DNA of 64,000 nt, taken from Polyangiaceae bacterium. GTDB lineage: Bacteria; Myxococcota_A; Polyangia; Polyangiales; Polyangiaceae. Below are positions 29,468 through 37,092 of this stretch, piece after piece (within the stretch, counting starts at the first letter, position 1; each line of letters starts with the position of its first letter). Where the stretch lies: NCBI GenBank assembly GCA_947475525.1, contig CANJMI010000003.1, positions 207,501 to 271,500 of the forward strand. Reading direction: 5' to 3'. The notes under the pieces are model-generated. The model saw only the letters and a program-made list of their open reading frames with translations, was not told the DNA's origin and did not search any database. A program made the position numbers and the translations under genes.

Positions 29468-29603
29468 ATGACCGTCGAACCCGTGCCGCAGAAGAGCGTA
29501 CGGCCCCGTCGCACGTAGACTCGAAAGTCACGACTCTGGACCCTCTGTCCACCAGCGTGTACGCTCCCCAAAACCACCCCGCTACCGGAGGCTTGAGCCA
29601 CCA

Positions 29604-31121
29604 GTGAGCGAGGCCGGAGACAAGTCGATGCAGCAGACAACTCAGAGCCCACGCTCCTCCGTTCGCCCAGGTCGCATGACCGCTGTGATGCGGGCCGTTT
29701 CGCAGCAGGCCGGCCCGAAAATCCTCCGGATTGGCGTCGTTCAAGGCGGCAAGGTCATCGACGAGCGCCTGATTAAGCAGCGCACGCACGTCACCATCGG
29801 CCCAAGCGAAAAGTCGATGTTCGTGGTGCCGAGTCGTAAAATCCCGCCAAGCTTCAAGCTGTTTGAGCTGATCGGTACCGACTACCATCTCAACTACCTC
29901 GAGGGGATGACCGGTCGCGTCGCGCTGAAGACGGGCGTCAGCGATCTCGCTGGTCTCGGCGCGCAGGCGAAGGCCGTCCAAGACAAGAGCGGTAATTTCC
30001 AACGAGTTCGGCTCACGGAGGATTCCCGCGGCAAGGTCGTCGTCGGCGAGATGACGTTCCTTTTCCAATTCGTCGCGCCGCCTCCGGTGCAGCCGAAGCC
30101 GCAGCTCCCGATGTCCGTGAAACAGGGCGTCGCGGGTGACATCGACTGGTTCACGACGATCGTGGCTTCGTTCTCGTTTCTCTTGCACTTCTTCTTCGTG
30201 GCCTTGGTCTATTCCGATTGGATGGACCCGATCGTGCGCGACGAAGATGCGGTCGTCAGCCAATTGGTTGAGTCGATCAAGAGCTTGCCTCCGCCGCCAC
30301 AGATCGAGAAGCAGAAGAGCGACGCCACGACGGAGAAGACCTCGGCTGCGGCTACCGATGCCAACGCGCCGAAGGCAACGGCTCCTTCTGCGGGCAGCCA
30401 AGCCAACAAATCTCCTGGTGCCGGCGACAAATCCCCCGGCGACAAAGCCGCGGGCGAGCGGGCGGCTGCTGACGCGAAGGCCTCCGAGTTGTCGAGCGCA
30501 CTTGCCGAACTCGACGTTCAGACTCTCGGGGCACTCGGTAGCGGCGGGGTCGCAGTCGACAACGTGCTCGGTAGCGGTGAAGTGCCGGCCGGTATGCTCG
30601 ATGAAGCCGCGCGTTCAGGCTCAGGCGCTGGCGCGGGAGATCCCGGTGGATTGAAAGGCTTTGGCGGCAGTGGCCGAGGCGGCACGGGACCGCTCGGGGG
30701 CGGCAGCGGCGGCGGCGATCTGAGCACGAAAGGCGAGCGCGGCGGCAGCGAAGGCGGCGGCGCTACGGGTGAGGGCAAGAAGGCTGAAGTCAAGGGGCCC
30801 ACCGGCGATGCAAGCGTCGGCGGTGCCAGCGTCGGGGGCGGGGCCGTGGCCAACGCGAGTTCGGTCGTCGCCCGCATGAAGGGGCGGTTTCGCTCGTGTT
30901 ATCAAGCCGGGCTGAACTCGAATCCCGAGATGAGCGGCAACGTGACGCTGGTGGCCACCATTGGCCCGAACGGTGAAGTTCTGAGTGTCGGTGGCGGTGG
31001 TGGCGGCGGGCTCGGAGCAATCGTCGGGTGCCTCAAGTCGGTCGTGCAGGGAGCCTCATTTTCTCCACCGGAAGGCGGCAAGGCGATCGTGTCGATCCCG
31101 ATCACGTTCGTGAAGCAGTGA
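29604..31121 (+). CDS. Inner-membrane AgmX/PglI C-terminal-domain protein, GltG-like
   Basis: 505 aa from GTG. Residues about 38-155 form a cytoplasmic FHA-like beta domain (VIDERLIKQRTHVTIGPSE, VPSRKIPPSFKLFELIG). One membrane helix follows (TTIVASFSFLLHFFFVALVY), then a long Ala/Gly/Ser-rich periplasmic linker. The last 85 residues are the AgmX/PglI C-terminal (TonB-like) domain: RMKGRFRSCYQAGL, GNVTLVATIGPNGEV, IVGCLKSVVQGASFSPP, VSIPITF. In Myxococcus such proteins span the cell wall and couple the inner-membrane motor to outer components. No ExbB/MotA-type motor gene is in the window. Confidence 0.82.
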   Translation: MSEAGDKSMQQTTQSPRSSVRPGRMTAVMRAVSQQAGPKILRIGVVQGGKVIDERLIKQRTHVTIGPSEKSMFVVPSRKIPPSFKLFELIGTDYHLNYLEGMTGRVALKTGVSDLAGLGAQAKAVQDKSGNFQRVRLTEDSRGKVVVGEMTFLFQFVAPPPVQPKPQLPMSVKQGVAGDIDWFTTIVASFSFLLHFFFVALVYSDWMDPIVRDEDAVVSQLVESIKSLPPPPQIEKQKSDATTEKTSAAATDANAPKATAPSAGSQANKSPGAGDKSPGDKAAGERAAADAKASELSSALAELDVQTLGALGSGGVAVDNVLGSGEVPAGMLDEAARSGSGAGAGDPGGLKGFGGSGRGGTGPLGGGSGGGDLSTKGERGGSEGGGATGEGKKAEVKGPTGDASVGGASVGGGAVANASSVVARMKGRFRSCYQAGLNSNPEMSGNVTLVATIGPNGEVLSVGGGGGGGLGAIVGCLKSVVQGASFSPPEGGKAIVSIPITFVKQ

Positions 31122-31263
31122 TCGCGCGAGGCGTCTCAGCCTCAAACTCTGAACGGCAGCCCACGCGGTCCACAAAGCCCGTCTTTTCGGGCACGATGAA
31201 TGCCCACCGGCGCGGGTGCATCGGAAGGGGATACGGGGAGCGACGCCTGGCATTCGTCGGCGT

Positions 31264-31293
31264 TTGACATCAACGAAGGTCGGGCGATATAGT
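31264..31293 (+). promoter_or_regulatory. Near-consensus sigma-70 promoter
   Basis: TTGACA (31264-31269, perfect) and TATAGT (31288-31293, 5 of 6) are separated by 18 nt. A start site near 31300 would leave a leader of only about 16 nt containing the GGAGGA Shine-Dalgarno before the ATG at 31316. This is the clearest promoter in the window. Confidence 0.8.
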
Positions 31294-31315
31294 CTCGACA
31301 GCACGGAGGAACGGT

Positions 31316-31897
31316 ATGGGGCGCAGCACCAAGCGATTGTTGACGTACGCGATTGGCGGAATCTTTGCCTTAGTTGGCTCAGGGATCGCGACTGCGCAGC
31401 AGCCTGTCTCCGGCGTGCCGGAGTTCGATGTTCCCGCAGGTAAGGTCGTCAAGCTTAGCGCGGCCGAGCAACTCGAACAAGCGACGGGCTTCGTGGCGGG
31501 CATGGAGCGGGTCCGCGAGAGCGTGCGCCGCGAGCTCGAGGAAGCGCGCAGCAAAGGCGACATCGTCAAGAAGCTCTGTCTCGACGATAAGCTGAACCAG
31601 CTTGACGTGGCGCTCCGCAAGGCGACCGAGCGCGAAAAGGCGCTTGAAAATGCCGTTAAGGTCAACGACGCCGAGCTGACGAACCACGAATTTACGATTC
31701 TCAGCGTCCTCAACCAACGGGCGACGGCGCTCGATGCCGAAGCGAAGCTCTGCATCGGCAAAGAGATTGTCGCGGTTGGCGATAGCTCGACCCAAATGGA
31801 CATCGAAGGCTCGATGCCCGACGAGTCGCAGACGACGGCGTTCCCAACTCCGCCTCTCGTCACGGAGCCCCCGGCTTGCGCCTCCTGTTTTCGTTGA
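31316..31897 (+). CDS. Secreted coiled-coil protein, unknown
   Basis: 193 aa. GGAGGA sits 6 nt before the ATG. The signal peptide is YAIGGIFALVGSGIATAQQ. The mature protein is mostly a Glu/Lys/Arg helix with coiled-coil spacing (MERVRESVRRELEEARSKG, VALRKATEREKALENAV) and two Cys at the C-terminus (PPACASCF). No enzymatic motif. It has its own strong promoter and precedes the OPX/barrel pair in the same direction, which may make it part of that locus. Confidence 0.75.
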   Translation: MGRSTKRLLTYAIGGIFALVGSGIATAQQPVSGVPEFDVPAGKVVKLSAAEQLEQATGFVAGMERVRESVRRELEEARSKGDIVKKLCLDDKLNQLDVALRKATEREKALENAVKVNDAELTNHEFTILSVLNQRATALDAEAKLCIGKEIVAVGDSSTQMDIEGSMPDESQTTAFPTPPLVTEPPACASCFR

Positions 31898-32082
31898 GTG
31901 CGGTCTCTTTGCAGCGCGCGCGAGTCACGTCACCATTGGGGCGACTAAGCTGAGTGCGCGTTGGACGCAACCCAGGCTCGTGGCTTGGGAGGCTGCCGTA
32001 TTGTCGATTGGCGGGCTTGTCCATCGATCGATGTTGTGTCCGGGATGGATGACGGTCTAAACTTCGCGCCGGTTCGGTCCCG

Positions 32083-33441
32083 ATGAGGATGAAATCTGCC
32101 CTGCTTGCTTTTCTTGCCACTTCGGCTGTCGCGTTGACGGCCGGAGCGCAAGTCACTGTGTCCGGGCAGGAACCAGCCTGGCTGCCGGATCGGCAGTTCC
32201 GCGAGGGTGCCGGCATTCTGGCCGGAAATCTCGAGCTGCATCCGGGCGTTGCGATGGACTTCGGCTACGACTCGAACTTCACGCGGCGCGCATCCGACGA
32301 GAGTCCGGTCGGTTCGCTCCAACTTCGGGTGTCACCGTCTTTTTCAATGACGACGCTCGGGGCGCAGCGGCGTGCGGACGGTGCTCAACCGACGGTTAAC
32401 TTTCGGCTTGAGACCGGGCTCACCTACCACGAGTTCATTCCGATTCGGGGTGGGACGCAACTCGATCGCGACGTGTTGCGCGCGCAGCGGAACGTCGACG
32501 GATTTTTGAGGTTCAACCTCGATGTGTTGCCCGGGCGCCCGTGGTCGGGGCGACTCTACGGTGGCCTGACCCGCGCGATTCGCCCGACTCAGCAAGCGAT
32601 TGCCGGCACGAACTTTAACCGGCTCATGCCTGGGGCCGGCACGGAAATCGTCTACACGCCAGGGAGCGGGTTGCTCGATTGGCGATTGGGTTACGAGTTC
32701 AGCGGCACGGTCTTCGAGAAGGGTGACTTCTCTGCTCTCAGCAGCTTTCGCAATGAAGTGCTGACTCGCGGGCGGTGGCGTTTCTTGCCCCGCACGGCCC
32801 TGATTTACGACGGTCGCTTCGCCGCGATAAACTACCCGAAGACCGGCCTCAGCAAGACGGGCTCGCACCCCGTACGCACTCGGTTGGGCGCGACGGGCCT
32901 GATCACGCCCTCTTTCGGTGCGCTCGCGATGGTGGGTTGGGGCGCGAGCTTCTACTCGAACGACGCTCAGGATTTCAACAGCGTCATCGCGCAACTCGAA
33001 CTCAAGTGGTACTTGCAGCCGACACTGACCACCGACCCCCTCAAGGTGAACCCGCTGCTTTCGGCAGTGTCGGTCGGCTTCGTGCGTGACTTCGACGACA
33101 GCCTCATCGGTACCTACCTCGAGAAAAACCAGGGTTTCGTCAAGTTCAACTACCTCTTCGGGGGGAGATTCCTCTTCAACGCGGAGCTCGCGGCGGGAGC
33201 CATTGTTTTCCCGGTTCAGGACAATCCCGACTACGGGCATCCCGCGGGTTGGTCGGACATGCGAGTCGATGGCCGCGTTTTCGGTGAGTACCGCGTCAAG
33301 GACTGGTTGGGCCTCGACGCTCAGCTCGATTACATCGGCTACTTCAGCCAGACACGTCTTGCGTTCCCGAATGCCAATGGTACCGACAACCTTGCTTATC
33401 AGCAGGTGTCGCTCTTCGGCGGAGCGCGCGTCTTCTGGTGA
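32083..33441 (+). CDS. Outer-membrane beta-barrel, probable partner of the OPX protein
   Basis: 452 aa. The signal peptide is LLAFLATSAVALTAGAQ. The rest is alternating beta strands with aromatic ends (VAMDFGYDSNFTRRAS, LDWRLGYEFSGTVFEKG, LGLDAQLDYIGYFSQTRL), and the last residue is aromatic (GGARVFW), the usual BamA-recognised end. Barrel size and position directly upstream of a short OPX gene (16-bp gap) match the Wzp-type porins that pair with OPX proteins lacking their own membrane-spanning helix in myxobacteria. This pairing is inferred; the barrel itself is well supported. Confidence 0.75.
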   Translation: MRMKSALLAFLATSAVALTAGAQVTVSGQEPAWLPDRQFREGAGILAGNLELHPGVAMDFGYDSNFTRRASDESPVGSLQLRVSPSFSMTTLGAQRRADGAQPTVNFRLETGLTYHEFIPIRGGTQLDRDVLRAQRNVDGFLRFNLDVLPGRPWSGRLYGGLTRAIRPTQQAIAGTNFNRLMPGAGTEIVYTPGSGLLDWRLGYEFSGTVFEKGDFSALSSFRNEVLTRGRWRFLPRTALIYDGRFAAINYPKTGLSKTGSHPVRTRLGATGLITPSFGALAMVGWGASFYSNDAQDFNSVIAQLELKWYLQPTLTTDPLKVNPLLSAVSVGFVRDFDDSLIGTYLEKNQGFVKFNYLFGGRFLFNAELAAGAIVFPVQDNPDYGHPAGWSDMRVDGRVFGEYRVKDWLGLDAQLDYIGYFSQTRLAFPNANGTDNLAYQQVSLFGGARVFW

Positions 33442-33457
33442 CGGAGTCGCACGGAGG

Positions 33458-34096
33458 ATGAAAACGCTGCACGCATTGGCGGCGGCGGGGCTCCTCGCGT
33501 TCACGCGGCGCCGTAGCGCGGCGCTGGTTGGGGTTGTAGGGCTGCTCGTGGTCGGTTGCGTGGCGGACATCCCGAAGGCCGTGTCCTTGCCTCCAGTGAT
33601 TGAAGGCAGCACGCTCGGCGTGGGTGATGTCTTCGTGATGGTGATCGTCGGCGAGGAGAAACTGCCCGTCGAGTACACCGTTGCGCCGGACGGGTCCGTC
33701 GACGTCCCGTACATTCACCGCATCAAGGTGCTCGGGCTCGAGCCGCAGCAGGTGACCGATGTCGTTCGGCAGAAACTGATCGAAGGGCAGTTCCTTACGA
33801 ACCCCAGCGTCTCGGTCGAGATCAAGGCTTACAACTCGAAGCGCGTCGTCGTCGCGGGTGAAGTCAAGGTTGCAGGGTCGATGGCGCTCGAGCCGGGGAT
33901 GACGCTCGTGCGGGCGGTGTCTCAAGCCGGAGGGCTCACGTCGCTCGCGCGGAAAAGCGCCGTTGTGCTGAAGCGCACGTCGGCCGGCAAGACTCGCGCG
34001 GTGATCGTTGACTACGACGCCATCACGAACAATCAGATCCCCGATGTGCCGCTTCAAGCCGGCGACACGATCTTCGTTCCGCAGCGCCCATTCTGA
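33458..34096 (+). CDS. Short OPX (Wza-like) polysaccharide-export lipoprotein
   Basis: 212 aa. CGGAGG touches the ATG at 33458, unusually close, so a slightly different start is possible; the frame extends back to 33086 inside the barrel gene and that part is rejected. The signal ends GLLVVGC, a lipobox. The PES domain is recognised by LGVGDVFVMVIVGEEKLPVE, YTVAPDGSVDVPYIHRI and SVSVEIKAYNSKRVVVAGEV, and one SLBB-like repeat follows. The protein stops right after GDTIFVPQ, so the C-terminal amphipathic helix that lets E. coli Wza span the outer membrane is absent. Confidence 0.88.
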   Translation: MKTLHALAAAGLLAFTRRRSAALVGVVGLLVVGCVADIPKAVSLPPVIEGSTLGVGDVFVMVIVGEEKLPVEYTVAPDGSVDVPYIHRIKVLGLEPQQVTDVVRQKLIEGQFLTNPSVSVEIKAYNSKRVVVAGEVKVAGSMALEPGMTLVRAVSQAGGLTSLARKSAVVLKRTSAGKTRAVIVDYDAITNNQIPDVPLQAGDTIFVPQRPF

Positions 34097-34110
34097 GGAC
34101 GGCTGCCCCC

Positions 34111-35088
34111 TCAGGGCGTGAAGGAGACGGACGCCACGGTCCGCAGAGCCGGCGCGGTGACGTCGCTCCCGGTGCCAGTTGGAAGTGCGCCACCCATCCC
34201 GACGCGCATGCGGAGTTTGCCTTCGAGGGCGCGCGCCGTCGAGAAGGTGGCGAGCCACTCCGCAGGAATCAATGGCCCGCCCGTGTCGTCTCGGCCGGTC
34301 GCATCGGCACCGAGCGTGTACTGCTGCTCGAGGCCGAACAGGCCGAAGACTTCGAGGCCCATGGTCAAGAGTGCATTGGGAACGAGGTCAATCGTGGCCC
34401 CAACACCGAGGGTCATCTGGTGGCCGATAACCGCGTCCGCGAGCTCGACGGACTTGCGTAAACGTGCGCCGATGTCCGCGCCAAGTTGGACGGCCCGGTA
34501 CCGGTACGCTGCGCTAATACCGGGTGCCACGGTCACGCTACCGAAGGTGGCGAACGCATCGGTGCTGCCTGTTGGCGCGACAACTTGGACCCGCGCGGCG
34601 AGGTTGAAGGCGCGTCCGCGTACGAGGCTGACCGAGGGTCCGAACCGCAAGTCGCCCGACGCGCTGCGAGGCAAGACGGCATCGGAGCCGGTCAAAAAAC
34701 CAACGCCCGCCCCCGACTGATACAACGTCATCGGTGCGGCGACATCGAAGCTGAGCCGCGACGAGAGGCCGATCGTTGCGAGCAGGTGCGCCCCGATAGC
34801 GTGTTCCACCGGGTAGACCGTCGCACCCTCGGGTGCCGTCGAACCGACCGTCAACGCGATGGGGCGGTAGACCCAGCTGGTCGTTACTCCGAAAATCACG
34901 TTGCGCGCCGCCGTGGTCGTTGCGGGAGCGAGCCATGTAAATTCACCCCCGGCGCTTGGCCAAAGGTTGTCCGCTGGCAGGCAGGTCGTCGGAGCTATGC
35001 CGGATCCGCATGCGCGCTGTGCGTATGCCGCACCGGGCGTTAGCGCGGCGGCCAGCGAAACGATAAGGGTGATGCGCCAAGCCTTCAT
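34111..35088 (-). CDS. Outer-membrane beta-barrel protein, unknown
   Basis: 325 aa from ATG 35088 (frame open to 35106). The signal peptide is TLIVSLAAALTPGAAYAQ. The mature protein is beta-strand rich with Gly- and aromatic-containing strands (LSFDVAAPMTLYQSGAGVGF, LRFGPSVSLVRGRAFNLAA, LTMGLEVFGLFGLEQQY) and ends VASVSFTP. This resembles the barrel part of myxobacterial proteins that often carry a C-terminal OmpA domain, which is absent here. It converges on the OPX gene (14-bp gap) and diverges from maf. Confidence 0.7.
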   Translation of the reverse strand: MKAWRITLIVSLAAALTPGAAYAQRACGSGIAPTTCLPADNLWPSAGGEFTWLAPATTTAARNVIFGVTTSWVYRPIALTVGSTAPEGATVYPVEHAIGAHLLATIGLSSRLSFDVAAPMTLYQSGAGVGFLTGSDAVLPRSASGDLRFGPSVSLVRGRAFNLAARVQVVAPTGSTDAFATFGSVTVAPGISAAYRYRAVQLGADIGARLRKSVELADAVIGHQMTLGVGATIDLVPNALLTMGLEVFGLFGLEQQYTLGADATGRDDTGGPLIPAEWLATFSTARALEGKLRMRVGMGGALPTGTGSDVTAPALRTVASVSFTP

Positions 35089-35135
35089 CGACAAACCGAC
35101 TAGCACGGCCCGGCCCGCGGGTGTGTTAGCTGAGC

Positions 35136-35717
35136 TTGGTGATACCGCACGTTGACGCGATCATCCTGGGCTCGGCGTCCCCGCGCCGAAGAGAGTTGCT
35201 CGAGCGAGTTGGCCTCGTCGTTTCCGTGTCGCCGGCGGATGTCGATGAGACGGTGCTGCCGGGTGAGACGCCTTGCGCTTACCTCGAGAGGGTGGTGGAG
35301 GCGAAGCTTCTCGCCGTGCGCGAGCGCGTGGGGGAAGGACGTCTCGTGGTCGTCGCGGACACCTCAGTCATTCGCGATGAGGTGCTACTTGGCAAACCGC
35401 GTGACGACGTTGAGGCGACGAGCATGCTCGCGCACCTTAGCGGGCGGCGTCATCGCGTGGCGACTCGGTTTGCGGTCGCGCGGGGTTCGTCCATCATCGC
35501 CGAGACGGTGAACACCGAGGTCGAGTTTAGGGGGCTGTCGGAAGGGGAGATCGCTCGCTACGTGGCCGCTGGAGAAGGGCGCGACAAGGCGGGGTCCTAC
35601 GCGATTCAAGGCGTTGGTGCGGCTTTCGTCAGGCGGATCGAAGGCTCTTACACCAACGTGGTGGGGCTGCCGCTCTGCGAGGTACTGGAAGCGATTGAGC
35701 GGGTGCGAGCGCACTGA
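35136..35717 (+). CDS. maf: Maf-family nucleotide pyrophosphatase
   Basis: 193 aa. Maf proteins hydrolyse non-canonical or regulatory nucleoside triphosphates to monophosphates. Motifs seen: LGSASPRRRELLERVG, VVVADTSVI, LLGKPRDD, LAHLSGRRHRV, GRDKAGSYAIQGVGAAFV and IEGSYTNVVGLPL. The start is TTG 35136 or GTG 35139. The 3' 70 bp overlap the convergent glycosyltransferase gene. Confidence 0.93.
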   Translation: MVIPHVDAIILGSASPRRRELLERVGLVVSVSPADVDETVLPGETPCAYLERVVEAKLLAVRERVGEGRLVVVADTSVIRDEVLLGKPRDDVEATSMLAHLSGRRHRVATRFAVARGSSIIAETVNTEVEFRGLSEGEIARYVAAGEGRDKAGSYAIQGVGAAFVRRIEGSYTNVVGLPLCEVLEAIERVRAH

Positions 35718-37072
35718 CGAAACCGGCCGGTGGCTGCGACGGCTGCGAGAAATCCGAGCACCGGAACTTGGTAGCGCCCGCCACCGAAGAATGCGCCATG
35801 AACGACGAGGGTCGAGGCGAGCGTAGCGAAGGCGAGCGTGACGACCGGCTCGAAGGCCTTGCCGACAGCGCGTACGCCAAGCGTAACCGTCAACGCGACA
35901 TGCGCGACATAGCCCCACGGTGATAACGCGAAGGCTGCACCAATCCACGCGATGGCGCGTGCAACCCTCGCGGCGCGACGCCGTCCAGCCGCGCGTCGCG
36001 GAAGGGTGGGCGCGGTCACGAGCAGGGCTGCAATGAGCACGAGCCGGTTGAAGGCGGTCTCGACGACGCCGAGCACGAGTTTCGCCCGGTCGCCGAAGGC
36101 CGCAGCATTCGCATGGTGGAGGTAGAAGCCAGCCGCTCCGCAGTAGTCGAAGGTGGCGGCCAATTTGCCAGGCACGAGCGACAGCCAGCCCGCGGGGTTT
36201 TCGCGGATGCGACGTTGGGCGGCGGCCCCGAAACATCGGTCTTTGCCCGCTTCGTCGAACACCTCGCGGCACTCCGCAGGAACGTCGATTGCGGCATAGG
36301 CTCCTCGCGCGTTGGGATTCGTACCGATAAGCAGGTTCCAACCGCCGTTGACGCTGACGAAGGCGCAGCGGTTCATTCGACTGCAGTTGCGGAGCGTCCA
36401 GGGCACGCATGTCGCGAGGGCGAGGGCGGTGACGAGCGTCGCCCCGAAAAGCCGCTGACGCCAAGCGGGGCGGGCGGCCGCGCAGCCAAGGAACGGCGCG
36501 AGCACGACGAGTTGAGGTCGCACGAGAGTTGCGACACCGAGCAAAATACCAGCCAAAACTAAGAAAAAGGAGGCACCCCCGGCGCGTCGCGGCTGCTGTC
36601 GCGCGACGGTGGCGGACCATGTGGCGAGCAGCAAGACCGAGCCCGCCAGCCCTTCGGTCATCACCGCGGGCGTGTAGGCGACGAGGGCGGGGTGGAGGGC
36701 GACGAGGACTCCACCGACGGGTGCCGCGGGGCCGAGTCGTGCGAGCATGCGGTGGACCGCGAGGGCTCCGAGTGCACCTACGATTGCATTGATTCCCATG
36801 GCCACGGTCGGCGAGCTGCCAAAGGCCGCGTAGGCCGCACCGATGATTGCTGGATAGCCGATGGGGTAGTGTGCCGCGTAGGTCACGACCCCGTCTGGCC
36901 AGAGCCAGGTGTATCCATGGCCCGCGGCGATTCGCTCCGCGATTGTCTGATAATAGGTGCCGTCTGCGGTGGGCGGAATACGGCCGTGCGCCCACACGAC
37001 GGTGGCGAGCCGGACGACCAGTGCGAGCCCGAAGACAGCCCACGATTCGCGCCAGCAGCGCCGCTTTACCAT
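35648..37072 (-). CDS. GT-C family membrane glycosyltransferase (ArnT/PMT-like)
   Basis: 474 aa from ATG 37072; the frame is open to 37321 but that part overlaps the neighbouring gene. About ten hydrophobic helices are seen. The first luminal loop contains PTADGTYYQTIAERIAAG and HYPIGYPAIIG, where GT-C enzymes place their catalytic acidic residue (ADGTYY resembles the DExxY-type motif). It probably transfers a sugar from a polyprenyl-phosphate donor to a lipid or protein on the periplasmic face; acceptor unknown. The C-terminal 23 codons overlap maf on the other strand. Confidence 0.75.
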   Translation of the reverse strand: MVKRRCWRESWAVFGLALVVRLATVVWAHGRIPPTADGTYYQTIAERIAAGHGYTWLWPDGVVTYAAHYPIGYPAIIGAAYAAFGSSPTVAMGINAIVGALGALAVHRMLARLGPAAPVGGVLVALHPALVAYTPAVMTEGLAGSVLLLATWSATVARQQPRRAGGASFFLVLAGILLGVATLVRPQLVVLAPFLGCAAARPAWRQRLFGATLVTALALATCVPWTLRNCSRMNRCAFVSVNGGWNLLIGTNPNARGAYAAIDVPAECREVFDEAGKDRCFGAAAQRRIRENPAGWLSLVPGKLAATFDYCGAAGFYLHHANAAAFGDRAKLVLGVVETAFNRLVLIAALLVTAPTLPRRAAGRRRAARVARAIAWIGAAFALSPWGYVAHVALTVTLGVRAVGKAFEPVVTLAFATLASTLVVHGAFFGGGRYQVPVLGFLAAVAATGRFRQCARTRSIASSTSQSGSPTTLV

Positions 37073-37092
37073 CGACGCGGCGGGCTCGGCGC

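Noticed and set aside
33086-33457. Upstream extension of the OPX gene
   Set aside because: It would overlap the barrel gene in another frame and is Ser/Arg-rich; the signal peptide begins at 33458.
35385-37043. 552-aa minus-strand frame beside the glycosyltransferase
   Set aside because: It is a frame shadow, Arg-rich with no membrane helices; the true frame has about ten.
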